Positions 7,931 through 18,735 of a stretch of 64,000 nt of DNA are shown one piece after another. The notes beneath the pieces are model-generated. The model saw only the letters and a list, made by a program, of their open reading frames with translations. It had not been told where the DNA came from and ran no database searches. Positions within the stretch are counted from its first letter, which is position 1, and each line of letters begins with the position of its first letter. The translations under genes and the position numbers were made by a program. The stretch comes from Dorea phocaeensis (GTDB taxonomy: Bacteria > Bacillota > Clostridia > Lachnospirales > Lachnospiraceae), in assembly GCF_900240315.1 (NCBI RefSeq), contig NZ_OEPZ01000003.1:62001-126000 (forward strand), given 5' to 3'.

Positions 7931-7948
7931 ACAAAGATACATCTTTGT
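7931..7948. promoter_or_regulatory. Inverted repeat upstream of the XRE gene (candidate operator)
   Basis: ACAAAGATACATCTTTGT has 8-bp perfect arms and a 2-bp centre, 70 nt upstream of the XRE start. A further ACAAAG half-site occurs next to it at 7952-7959 on the minus strand. This is a plausible autoregulatory operator; no -10/-35 pair can be assigned with confidence. Confidence 0.45.
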
Positions 7949-7995
7949 AAGCTTTGTATACTTTCGTGGTAGATAATTCAGCATTTTTACCAAAA

Positions 7996-8037
7996 CAAAA
8001 AAAGCCGAAAGCCACATTGTTATCCGTGACCTCCGAC
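7996..8037 (-). terminator. Intrinsic terminator closing the conjugative-element operon
   Basis: On the minus strand GTCGGAGGTCAC (8037-8026) pairs over 12 positions, with several G-U pairs, with GTGGCTTTCGGC (8013-8002), and is followed by a run of seven T. It lies just after the stop of the YodL-type gene and marks the last transcribed part of the conjugative element before the agr island. Confidence 0.75.
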
Positions 8038-8053
8038 TCCTTTCTATCTCATA

Positions 8054-10810
8054 CTACACCGTCCTTACATCCAAATCAGCCCCTCTCTCCGGCTTATCTT
8101 TTCCCTGTTTTTCCTGAATGATTCTCTTATTGATTTCCAAGCGTTCATGGATTGACGGTTTTTTCTCTTTTTCTGTCATTGCTCTCTTTTGTGCTACTGG
8201 CTTTCTTTCAGCTTTCCCTGCGTCCTTAACTGCTGTATTTGCTTCAATGCCAGCTCTTGGCGCAGCTTCTCTGCTCTCAGTTTTCTCTGCTACCTGCTGT
8301 TCTCGTCTCTCCTGCACACCTTTTTCTTTCAGGCTGCAAAAGCTCTGCAAATACGGCAACACATGATTCTGCATATCCGTCAGATCTTCCATATACTTCT
8401 GGTACTCTTCATTGCCTTTTCCTTGCTGATAGCTGATCCAGCTTTCATCTGTCAGTTTCATTTCATTCTGCATCTTTAACTGACTGATGATACCGCCGTT
8501 TCCGGTACCAATATCTATCTTACCTTGAAAATGGTGCAACATCTTGTCACCTTTCTCAGCATAATATACTGTAAAAAACATCTGTGCTGTCGTTTTTGGT
8601 TCGTTTGTGTTTTGATCACGATCAGCATACCAGGTTTTGTCCTGTTCTACGGTTCTTGAATCCAAATCAGATAACTTCTGGCATCTTGGCTTCCCTAGCT
8701 CACTTTTCTCACAATAATTCACATACACCATTGGTTCCATATCTTTTGGAAGCTCCGGTTCATAGGCTTTCAGCCTTTCAATCAATATACCTGCACGCAC
8801 AGACTGGTCACATCCTTCATCTACAATATCCTTCAGATACGAAATATAGGAATGAATATTCCCGCTTCGCAAATCCAGCATTACTTCCTGTACCGTATTT
8901 TCTCCTATCTCCACATTATCCCGATACTCATACGGATCAAATGCTTCTGCAATCTCATCCAATGCCTCTGCCAGCTGTTCTGTGGTCATCTTCTCAGGAT
9001 ACATTGCTTCTCGAACATCCCGCATCGGTATATACTTATAGTCCGGCAATGCTTCATGAATTTTCTCAATCCCTTCCCGTACCAGTGCAAGTTCTCCATA
9101 AAACCGAACATCATCCATCAGATTTCCAAATACAGTATTTCCTTTTACGATTGCAAATTCGGCTTCATCGTAGTAACTGTCTTCCGGATCACGATAGATA
9201 ATTCCCATTGAGCATCCGAGATAAGCTGTTTCTGGATTCTCCCTATATTTTTCATAGACTGCAGCTATCTGATTAACATCGGTACTTTTTTCATATGCTC
9301 CCATATCGTGAAACTCATCGCATTCTGTGGCGAAATATTCCAGATAAGGTTCTTTCTTCGGTGACATATTATTAAGGACGTTATCAATCATATTATAATT
9401 TGCCTCTTCCAGTTCCTCCACCTTCGCCAAAGGCTTATATTCGCCCTGGCTTTTCTGAATCTCTGCCATTACAACCTCATCCATTTCTTCCACTTTTTCC
9501 ATCAACTGATCATAATCCCCACGGATGCGTTCTCCAGTCCAGCCTTCGTCTTCCAGAAGTTCCTCTGCCGCTTCTTCAATAGAATTTTCATCATTTTCAT
9601 AGACGCCACCATCCATCAGACGGAAATCTTCATCGTAAAAGGAATAATCGTATCCTTCTTCTGTCCTCTGAATAGCAAAATACCGTTCTCCTACCTCATA
9701 TGCCAGTTCACTAAGAACCTGTTCTTCCAGATTCAAGAAAGAATCCAGCTGTTCAAAACTGATACTGTCTACAAAATGAGCGGTTACTTTTTCCCCGTCA
9801 TTCAGAACTACGATATCACTGACTGACAGGGAATGCCCACGGAAATCTTCCGGTCTATCAATGTTGAACCTTTCAAAAATATCATCCAGTGACATATTTC
9901 CCAGTAATTCGCCAACATAGACCAGCTTATAATCTTCTTTTTTTATCTGCATACCATGACTTTCAATAAAACGCATATTCATAAATGCATAGTTTTCGCC
10001 CGGTGAATCATCCTTGATCTGATAAATACCAAAGGTTCGCCTTGTTCCTAACAGCAGGTTTGCCTCTTTTAAAGACTGAATCTGTGGATATTTTTGCATT
10101 TCCCATTCCAGGTTACGAAAACGCTCCAGTTCTGTCCTAGACATCTGATAATACTCTGGTCCTCGTTCAATTTCCATGCGTTCCGTGACATAGACCGGTG
10201 AAGAAAAATTAGTGATCAGATAAATATCTGCTCCGGCATCGTATAATTTCAGTGCTTCTTCCTGCTCAATGACACTCATAGGCTCCTGAAATGCTCCAAA
10301 ATCTTCATCTGCATAATCCAGATCCTGATCCCTTATCCGTTCCCACATCTGTAATTCCATGCCAAACAGCCCTTCGTGTGCCTGTATTATTTCTTTACTT
10401 GCATACTCTCCCTTACCGCCATCGCTGCCCAGACAATAAATCTTAGAACCCATCCTGTGATAATCTAAGGCTGCTTCCTTTCTAAGCGGTACCATATCCT
10501 CTGCTGTATATCCATAATCCTGAAGTTCCAGCTTGCCTATGGTTGGATCTGGTAAGTCCTGAATATCCATTCTTGCATCATCCAGTAAATCCTCTACACT
10601 TTCTTCATCTGCTTTGCTCAATACATCTGCCAGATTTCTTACCAGAGTCCTAACCTTCTCTTCCTCACCGATCAGATTCGCATATTCAAAAAGCTGTTCT
10701 TTTACATCTGTTGAAATTTCTATACCTCTACGCTCTGCCTGACTGATCTGTTCCTGCGTATATTCCTGCATTTTCTGTGTTTCTCTACCCGTTATCCTGT
10801 TTCTTGCCAT
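8054..10810 (-). CDS. YodL-domain protein of a conjugative element
   Basis: 918 residues, acidic and without signal or membrane segments. The section about residues 260-390 (TFGIYQIKDD through VGELLGNMSLDDIFERFNIDRPEDFRGHSLSVSDIV) is the YodL-type domain, found fused into large accessory proteins of clostridial conjugative elements. Further modules upstream and downstream resemble mobile-element 'LPD'-like domains that I cannot name securely. The C-terminal about 110 residues are basic and end in a short motif also found at the end of several other proteins in this element (IHERLEINKRIIQEK; compare [11 protein letters not shown] in the helicase and IHKRLAAYRAM in PcfB), perhaps a shared docking or export tail. 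It follows the helicase gene behind a strong hairpin. Molecular function unknown. Confidence 0.75.
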   Translation of the reverse strand: MARNRITGRETQKMQEYTQEQISQAERRGIEISTDVKEQLFEYANLIGEEEKVRTLVRNLADVLSKADEESVEDLLDDARMDIQDLPDPTIGKLELQDYGYTAEDMVPLRKEAALDYHRMGSKIYCLGSDGGKGEYASKEIIQAHEGLFGMELQMWERIRDQDLDYADEDFGAFQEPMSVIEQEEALKLYDAGADIYLITNFSSPVYVTERMEIERGPEYYQMSRTELERFRNLEWEMQKYPQIQSLKEANLLLGTRRTFGIYQIKDDSPGENYAFMNMRFIESHGMQIKKEDYKLVYVGELLGNMSLDDIFERFNIDRPEDFRGHSLSVSDIVVLNDGEKVTAHFVDSISFEQLDSFLNLEEQVLSELAYEVGERYFAIQRTEEGYDYSFYDEDFRLMDGGVYENDENSIEEAAEELLEDEGWTGERIRGDYDQLMEKVEEMDEVVMAEIQKSQGEYKPLAKVEELEEANYNMIDNVLNNMSPKKEPYLEYFATECDEFHDMGAYEKSTDVNQIAAVYEKYRENPETAYLGCSMGIIYRDPEDSYYDEAEFAIVKGNTVFGNLMDDVRFYGELALVREGIEKIHEALPDYKYIPMRDVREAMYPEKMTTEQLAEALDEIAEAFDPYEYRDNVEIGENTVQEVMLDLRSGNIHSYISYLKDIVDEGCDQSVRAGILIERLKAYEPELPKDMEPMVYVNYCEKSELGKPRCQKLSDLDSRTVEQDKTWYADRDQNTNEPKTTAQMFFTVYYAEKGDKMLHHFQGKIDIGTGNGGIISQLKMQNEMKLTDESWISYQQGKGNEEYQKYMEDLTDMQNHVLPYLQSFCSLKEKGVQERREQQVAEKTESREAAPRAGIEANTAVKDAGKAERKPVAQKRAMTEKEKKPSIHERLEINKRIIQEKQGKDKPERGADLDVRTV

Positions 10811-10830
10811 ATAAACTCCTCCTGTGTTCT

Positions 10831-10876
10831 AAAAAATGGCATAACCGGCAGAACATTCTTTCTGCCAAATTATGCC
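10831..10876 (-). terminator. Intrinsic terminator between helicase and YodL genes
   Basis: GGCATAATTTGGCAG (10876-10862) pairs with CTGCCGGTTATGCC (10851-10838) and is followed on the minus strand by six T. It lies between the helicase stop (10892) and the YodL start (10810), so the last gene probably has its own promoter or depends on readthrough. Confidence 0.75.
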
Positions 10877-10891
10877 ATCTTTCCTGTTTAT

Positions 10892-13800
10892 TTATTCCAG
10901 ACCGAAGTCCCGTTTTCTAGTTTCCTTTCCAGTTTCACTTTCCCGCTGACTCTTTTCTTTATAAATCTGCAGTTTCTCATGGATAGAACCTCGTGCCGGT
11001 CTTTCTTCTTTCTCTTTTGATTCCGCTTGCTCTGTTTCTGTATCTTCCCGTTCATCCATATTGAGAAGTGCATTTAATTCTGATAGCCGCTCCAGTTTTT
11101 GGTTCAGTTCCTCTTCTTTTGAAAATGGCTTCCCGACTTCCTCTTTGGCATTTGCCATCTGCTCCTGTACCGTTTCCAGCCGTTGTTCTGCTTCTGCCAG
11201 TTTCTCCGGATAACTTTCCAAAAGATTATTGATACGAGTGATATTTCCTAGAGCATCGGCTCCCAACCGAACTTTAGCTACCGATTCATACTTTACAGAC
11301 AGGATAAACTCTTTGCTCCAGCTGTCGAATTGGATTCTCATGTTAAATCCCTGATAGCTTCCAATGTCCATAGCTGCATCTACAGACTTAATGTCTTTGC
11401 AGACCGCCAGAAGTGCCGCACCTGCCTCTTTCTTTTCTGTGAACACTTTGCCACTGATTTCCATAGAAAACTGCTCTGGATCTGTGATTTTATGCTCAGA
11501 AAAATGAGCGATGTCTGCCTTGTAGCTGTCAATGATCTCTGTCAGTTTTGCAATCTGTTGCGGAAAATTCCTTACAATATCATCTTCCAAACGATACTGG
11601 TTATTCATGTGATTGGCTTTTAAAAGTTTCAGCTTTGCCACATCCACGTCCAGTGCCATCTTCTCCTTTACTGCCGGATTTCCAGTTGCCAGTGCTTTAA
11701 CCTCTGCATAGGAAAGTGCCGCTTCGTCCACATCTTCGCAGCTTCTGACCGGTGCTTTGCTGGTCATGATCTGGGAAATGAATTTCTGCTTGTTCTCGAT
11801 CAGCTGCCACATGTAGCTGTCGAATGTGGATTCTGTTACATATCGGAAGATATGAACCTTTTTATTATGATTTCCCTGGCGGATAATACGCCCTTCCCTC
11901 TGTTCCAAGTCAGATGGTTTCCAGCCAATATCCAGATGGTGCAACGCAATCAGACGATCCTGCACGTTGGTCCCGGCACCCATCTTTGCTGTCGAACCAA
12001 TCAAAAAACGAACCTGCCCGGATTTCACTTTTCCAAACAACTCCGTCTTCTTTGCTTCTGTATTTGCATCATGAATGAATGCAATCTCTTTTTCCGGTAC
12101 ACCTTTTTCCATCAGTTTCTGCTTCAAGTCGTCATAAACATTGAAACTGCCATCACCTTTCGGTGTGCTCAAGTCACAAAAAATCAGCTGTGCCGATTTC
12201 TGTGCTGCTGTGTCTTTCCAGATCTCATAGCTTTTCTCTGCACAGACTGCTATTTTGCTTTCTGGATTATCTGGCAATAGTTCGTTCACCAAACGCTGAT
12301 CCAATGCTAATTTTCTTCCATCATTGGTGATTTTCAGCATATTATCAACTGAGGCATCTACCCCTCCGCTTCTGACAACTTCTGCACGTTCCCCCAGCCT
12401 TTCTACGATTTCTTTCTGCTGTTCCGTTGGTTTCAGCACCACTGTTTCATATTCTGCTTCCGGCACAGGAAGTTTTAACTGATCGGAAGTCTTGATATCT
12501 GCAATCTCCTTAAACATATTCATCAGTTCCGGAATATTATAAAATCTTGCAAATCTTGATTTTGCACGGTAGCCTGTTCCTTCCGGTGCAAGCTCAATGC
12601 TCGTGACTACCTCGCCAAAGGTGGAGGCCCAGGAATCAAACAGTCCAAGTCCCATATTTTGTAATTTGCTGTTCTGCAGATACCGCTGCATAACATATAA
12701 TTCCGTCATACTATTGCTGATTGGTGTGCCCGTAGCAAAGGTAATGCCTTTTCCTCCGGTAATCTCATCCAGATACTGACATTTATTGAACATATCTGCG
12801 GATTTCTGTGCTTCGTTCTGTGCAATCCCGGCTACGTTTCTCATTTTTGTATAAAGAAACGCATTTTTATAGCTGTGTGCTTCATCTACATACAAGTGAT
12901 CCACTCCCAGTTCTTCAAAAGTAACTACCTGATCTTTTTTCTCTTTCTGATTCAGTTTCTCCAGCCTTGTCTGCAGTGTTTTTCTTGTCTTTTCAATCTG
13001 TTTGACGGTATAACGTCCACCATCCTGTTCATATCTTGCACTCTGGATTGCCATTTCCAGATCATCAATCTGCCTCTGAAGCATGGCTTCTTGTTTCTCA
13101 TCAGAGATTGGAATACGCTCAAACTGAGAATGACCGATAATAATGGCATCATAGTTTCCCATAGCGATCCTGGCACAGAACTTTTTCCGGTTTGCCGGTT
13201 CAAAATCTTTTTTGGTTGCTACCAGAATGTTCGCCCCTGGATATAGCTGTAGGAACTCAGCTCCCCACTGCTCTGTCAGATGGTTCGGAACTACAAAAAG
13301 ATTTTTCTGAGATAATCCCAGACGTTTGCTCTCCATTGCCGCCGCTACCATTTCGTAGGTCTTCCCAGCACCTACCACATGAGCAAGAAGCACATTATCA
13401 CCATATAGCTGATGTGCGACTGCATTTTTCTGATGCGGTCGAAGTTCTATTTCCGGATTCATCCCTGGGAAAGTCAGATGACTTCCATCGTATTCACGGG
13501 GACGGATACTATTAAAACGTTCATTGTACACGCTTACCAGTCTTTCTCTCCTCTGCTGATCCTTAAAAATCCAATCTTGGAATGCAGCCTTTAAGGCATC
13601 CTGCTTTTGTGATGCCAACATAGTTTCTTTTTTATTCAAAACTCGCACTTCATCCCCATTTTCATTTACAACTTTATCATAGATTCTAACATCTTTTAGA
13701 TTCAAGGTATCTTCCAGAATCCGGTAGGCATTTGCTCTCTCCGTTCCATACGTTGCATAGGCAAACGCATTTCTTGGACTGTCGGCGTTCTTTCCTGTAA

Positions 13801-16800
13801 TCCTCCACTCACCATTTACCTCAGAGAATTTTACCTGTATTTCCTTCTGTGCAAGATACCTCGGTGTATGAAGCAGTTCCACCATAAAATCCTGATAATC
13901 CGAAGGTTCAATCCAGGTGGCTCCAATACGCACTTCAATCTCCGACGCTTCCAGATCTCTTGGCTGAACTGCCTCCAATGCACGCACATTCGGTGTGAAT
14001 TCTGGATGATTCTCTGCAAAAGTTCTTGCAATATTTAATTTATCCCTAACATTTCCGGAGAGATATTCATCTCCGCTTTCCCACTGGTCTGTCAGTGGAT
14101 TTTTGAAGATAACTCCAACCAGCTCTTCTGTGATTTTCTCTTCGGTCTTTCCGGTCAACTGTGCCATATATGGGAGATCTACTTGAGCCTTTTCATTTAG
14201 GGACAGAGCAAGTGCTTCTGTGGCTGTCTCCACACTTGTCACAGCGACCGCCTTTTTAATGGTTCGTTTGGTGAACATGTCCGCTTTCCGCTTCAATGTT
14301 CCATCTTCATTCAAGTCTTCCAGGGAACACAGCAGACAATAAGAAGAGTCATCAGAAAATGCACGTTTGTTAGCATTACTTCCAATAACTCCATACTTTG
14401 CTGTGTAGGTATCATACACCTGATTCAGTTTTTTCTGCTGTTTCTGGATTTCTTCGTCTGTGACAAATTCTTCCATCTGCATGGCGATCAGTTCACGAAC
14501 GGTATCACGGATTGCAACCATGCCTTTTACACGTTCTGCAGTGGCTGCAGGCATTTTCACCTGATTCATCAAAGAATTGACACGGTAATATACCTGATCA
14601 TCTACCACCGTATAGCTGTAATTTCGGACATTCGGATCTGCCGGAATACTCTCTGGCATCTCATCCAGTTCTGCCTCTATATCTACTGCCGCTACCATGC
14701 TTCCCTTGATGTGTTTTACAGCTTCTTGTAACTGTAATTCCAGAACAGCTCCTTCCATTGGAGCACAGGTTGTTTCCATACCATACGGACCGGACACTTC
14801 TTTCATCTCACCAAGAATCATTCCCGGATGCTGAACAAAATACTTGTTAATGGTAATCCCTTTTGCATCACTCTCCAAATTCACCCAGTCTGGCATCTCT
14901 TTTGTGAAACTCTCACGCTTCTGGAAAAACAAAATATCAGCACTGACTTCTGTTCCTGCATTTGCCTTAAAAGCTGTGTTCGGCAGTCGGATTGCCCCCA
15001 GCAAGTCTGCACGCTCTGCCAAATATTTCCGGACTTGCGGTGATGCCTTATCCATAGTTCCCTTTGTTGTGATCAACGCAGCTACACCACCTGGACGTAA
15101 CTGATCTATAGTCTTGGCAAGAAAGTAATCATGAATCATAAAATTGTAGCGGTCATACTGACGGTCATTGACCTTATATGCACCGAATGGCACATTTCCG
15201 ATTGCCACGTCAAAGAAATCATTGGGATAATCCGTCTTCTCAAAGCCTTTGATCTGGATATTGGCATCTGGATAGAGAAGTTTAGCAATTCTACCACTGA
15301 TGCTGTCCAGTTCCACTCCATAGAGTTTGGACTGGTTTAGATTCTCCGGAAGCTTTCCAAAGAAGTTCCCGACTCCCATAGATGGCTCCAGGATATTTCC
15401 CTTTGTAAATCCCAGATTCTCCAACACCTGATACATACTTTCAATCACAATCGGCTGTGTATAATGAGCATTTAATGTGGAAGCTCTGGCTGCAGCATAT
15501 TCTTCCGGTGTAAGGACGGTCTTTAATTCCAGATATTCTGTCTCCCATGCAGATTTTGTCTCATCAAATGCATCTGCAAGACCTCCCCAGCCGACGTACC
15601 TGGATAAGATTTCCTGTTCCTCTGGTGTCGCATTGCGGTTCTCATCCTCACATTTTTTTAACAGCTGAATAGCCATAATATTGGCTCGGAATTTCTCCTT
15701 CGGTGTTCCCTGTCCAAGTTCATCATCTGTGATATGGAAGTTCGTTGCTGGAATCAGTTCTGCTATTCCGTTAATCTCTTCCAATGATTCTTTTTCTTCC
15801 GATACCTCAACTTCTCCCGACAGTTCTTTTTCTTTTTTATCATAATCTGTCCACACACGTTTAGAAATAGCAGTAAAATAGGAAGACTCTTCCTCCATGA
15901 TTTCTTCCTTGATTTCCCGTAATTTATCTAAGGTATCCGCATTTACTGTTTTGTTGTGATAATGATAATAAAGTACTTCTTGTCCAAGTTTTACATCCAG
16001 ACGTTCCAATTCTTGTGTTGACATTCGCTCCCAAATATCATCTTTTTCCGTATGAATCGTGAAACCTTCTCCATCATCATGATATTCTAATGTGTATTGA
16101 AGTCGATTCTCTTCTCCCTTAACTTTGCAAGCAAAATCATAGATTTTTGTTCTGGTACCGGACATATATTCTGAATCAACTAGTCGCAAATCAGTTATAT
16201 CTTCCGCTGTCAAAGTATCCTGCTCCAGCTGTTCTCCTAACATCTGCTGTGCTTCTTCCAAATCTGCCAGTCTTTGTGCTTCCTGTCGTTCTTCGTACTT
16301 TTCCATTTCTTCCGGTGACAAATAATCATCTGTGCGGATTAACTGGCGAACACGTTCTGCAACCTTGTTCCACTTTAATAAAACTTCTACCTCTGGACTG
16401 CCAATTTTCCCTTTTGCAAGTTTTAATCCTTTTGCATCATGGGATGCATCGGAAGCATCTGCTCCTGGTATTCCGGGTGAGGAACCACCTGTTCCATACT
16501 CATTTTTCAGGAACTCAGCTGCATCTTTCATATCATGATGTTCCATGAAATACTCATAGATTCGGTTACGTCCTCCTGCAGTAATGCCGCCTCTTCTTAA
16601 CACTGCGTCAATTTCATCCTGTGTGATAAAGGATAGTGCCGGACGTTCGACCGTAAATTTCTGGTCTACCCAGGAACGCTCCCTCTGAAGATCCTGAAAG
16701 CGTTGGAAATATTCCGGATTATGCTGAATCTCCCAGCGGTGATAATCTCCCGGATTCTCATCCATATATTTCTGCAGCCATTCAAAACGATAGACAATCG

Positions 16801-17321
16801 CATCTGCTTCCTCTTGATCTGTCCATGCTCCACTCACTACATCCTGCCAGTCTGAATATGATTGTTTCTTTTCCCAGTTTCTGCAAGTATCCCGAAAATG
16901 AAGTGCAAGAAGATTGGTCATTTCTTCCTGCTCCTGTTCAATGGCATTATTGGAAATCAAATTATCCACGTAATTTCCATCCTCATACATATCCCGAATT
17001 CTGTTCGCTGCTTCTTCCCACGTAACCATGCGGTCAAAGTTTCTTCTGGCAGAGTCCCCTCGCCGGATACGGATACCATCATTGTCATACCAGATACTGA
17101 TTTTCTGCCCATCTATGGTAAATCCTTTTCCTCCAGTGCCATATTCATCTTTCAGGAAGCTTTGCATTTCTTCATTGTCCAGACCCTCAATCAATCTTGC
17201 AGTAATGTGAAACAGCGTATTTTTCTGTCCGCTTCCTGTTCGGAGAATATCGTCTACCACTTCATCAGAAATAAGAAAAGCGGCTGGCTGTTCTAATGCA
17301 GCTGCCGCTTTCCTTATTTCC
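10892..17321 (-). pseudogene. Giant DNA methylase / SNF2-type helicase, C-terminal part (gene split by insertion)
   Basis: About 2,140 codons of a protein whose N-terminal 417 codons lie at 20297-21549. Removing 17328-20296 plus one copy of the 6-bp repeat joins them in frame ([17 protein letters not shown]) into about 2,560 residues. Two similar N-terminal modules (each with DEYGTGG or NEYGTGG) are followed, by residue number in the current ORF, by an N6-adenine methylase at about 675-850 ([14 protein letters not shown], catalytic GNVPFG) and an SNF2/DEAD-like helicase at about 1340-1880 ([35 protein letters not shown]). Such proteins are a hallmark of these elements and probably act on incoming DNA, in anti-restriction or replication. 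The present reading frame takes its first 30 or so residues from the insertion, so it may still be made as a truncated protein. Confidence 0.88.
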
Positions 17322-17378
17322 CCTAACCCGGATAAACCGGAAAAGTTATTTTTATTTTCTACCCCTTGTGTTATTCTA

Positions 17379-18707
17379 CTATAAATGAGCAAATTTGAAA
17401 AATTGCACAAAACTACACTGCGAATTTCATAAATGAATCAAAATCATTGCTTTCCTTTGCGCATTGAAAAAGATAACGATACTTTTCCAGCTGAATGGTA
17501 TCACAGATTTCGTGATATCCAGTTTCAAACGAACAGAACCTACCAGTACCCACTGCACACATGAAATGTGCCAGTGACATAAGCAGCCAGTACCTTTTGA
17601 TTCCCTGTGCAGAGCGTATCTGATAGCTGTCCAGTGCCAGTTTATCCTTACACTGGCGGAAAAATACTTCAATCGGCCATCGACACACATACCAGGAAAG
17701 AATCTCCTGTGTAGACAGGGCTGCGTTTGTACTGATGAAAGCACGCAATGCTTTGGGATTACCAAATGCTTTTTCCGGATAACTCAAAAGAACTACCGCA
17801 TTTTCTATGCCGTTGAGGTTTCCCTCGTACCGGTACACATAATAGTTTCGTTTTTTGACTGTCACAAGGTCAAATTCACGATGTGTAACAGACAATTCGG
17901 CGGCCAGTTCACGAAGTTTCTTTTTCATTCCCGATGGATACAGCAAACGGTTTGTTTTCAAAGCACCGATGGTATGGAACCCTCTCTGTGCAAAGGTATT
18001 GATTATCTTTTCAGAAACATACCAGCAGTCGCAAAGAAAATAGGACATTACCGGTGGAACAGGCAGCTCCTTTGCAATGCTTTGTACAATGTCAATCTTG
18101 GAAATTGACTTATTGTACATTACAAAAGCATAGTTCAGAACAATGCCATTGCAGGAAAGCATAACAGCAACTGCCTGATGCCCGTAATCCTGTTTTCCCT
18201 TTAAATGGGATTGGTGAAAATACGCATCTTCAATCGGATGTAAAGCCTGTGACGAAGGCTTTGTCTTTGAAGCGATCGTATCGTCCACAATACAGAGAAC
18301 AGGCTTTCCGGTGCGTGCTGCTTCTGAATAAATAATCTCAATGACAGAGCATTTTAACGTATCTGAAAGTAAGGAATCATCCCATTTTCCGGAATTGAGG
18401 AAATGGGCAATCGTAGTTCTGTGGCAGGAACTGTTTTTAGCAAAGTCCGTGGTTTTTCCATGATATCCTGAAATGAAAATACTGATTAGGATACTCATAA
18501 GATGGTTTATTACTCGGTTCGAATAAAATTTGCATAAGTTTAATTTTTTAAACTGGTTGTATATGAATGAGGAATGATGTATAGTATTTGCGAGAGACAC
18601 CTTCTTTCGTAAATGTTGCAAATGTTTGTTTTGGCACTTTCATTATACAACACATGGAATCGAGGTGTCTTTCTTTTATGCAAAATCACGAACTTGCTCA
18701 TTTATAG
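17379..18707 (-). mobile_element. IS4-like insertion sequence with 8-bp target duplication
   Basis: 1,329 bp. The flanks TTATTCTA at 17371-17378 and 18708-18715 are identical direct repeats. The ends are imperfect inverted repeats: CTATAAATGAGCAAATTTG on the left against CTATAAATGAGCAAGTTCG read inward from the right. It contains one transposase gene. Its target lies just upstream of the 518-codon gene of the larger insertion, so it arrived later. Confidence 0.92.
17413..18621 (-). CDS. DDE transposase, IS4/IS701-like
   Basis: Up to 402 residues. The three acidic residues of the DDE site are likely VDDTIAS (about residue 115), the DCWY segment (about 200) and the [20 protein letters not shown] block (about 310), which carries the Y-x-x-R-W-x-IE signature of this superfamily. 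The start is unsure: the longest frame begins with TTG at 18621 and has no good ribosome binding site; a GTG soon after, or an internal Met near [12 protein letters not shown], are alternatives. The gene nearly fills its IS. The 8-bp duplication fits IS4 subgroups better than IS701, which usually makes 4 bp. Confidence 0.88.
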   Translation of the reverse strand: MQHLRKKVSLANTIHHSSFIYNQFKKLNLCKFYSNRVINHLMSILISIFISGYHGKTTDFAKNSSCHRTTIAHFLNSGKWDDSLLSDTLKCSVIEIIYSEAARTGKPVLCIVDDTIASKTKPSSQALHPIEDAYFHQSHLKGKQDYGHQAVAVMLSCNGIVLNYAFVMYNKSISKIDIVQSIAKELPVPPVMSYFLCDCWYVSEKIINTFAQRGFHTIGALKTNRLLYPSGMKKKLRELAAELSVTHREFDLVTVKKRNYYVYRYEGNLNGIENAVVLLSYPEKAFGNPKALRAFISTNAALSTQEILSWYVCRWPIEVFFRQCKDKLALDSYQIRSAQGIKRYWLLMSLAHFMCAVGTGRFCSFETGYHEICDTIQLEKYRYLFQCAKESNDFDSFMKFAV

Positions 18708-18735
18708 TTATTCTAAAGAAAAAGGGGGTTTTTAT

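Noticed and set aside
7861-8053. Missing C-terminus of the Tn916-type integrase at the left junction
   Set aside because: No frame here gives the CRHT or GHxS...Y motifs; only a terminator and an inverted repeat are present.
8584-9201. Long plus-strand open frames (also 23905-24576, 34910-35521, 29722-30342)
   Set aside because: They mirror well-supported minus-strand genes, have implausible compositions rich in Leu, His, Phe, Ser and Cys, and lack ribosome binding sites.
8054-10810. Relaxase hidden in the YodL-type protein
   Set aside because: No HUH histidine triad or MobA/VirD2-type motif could be found.
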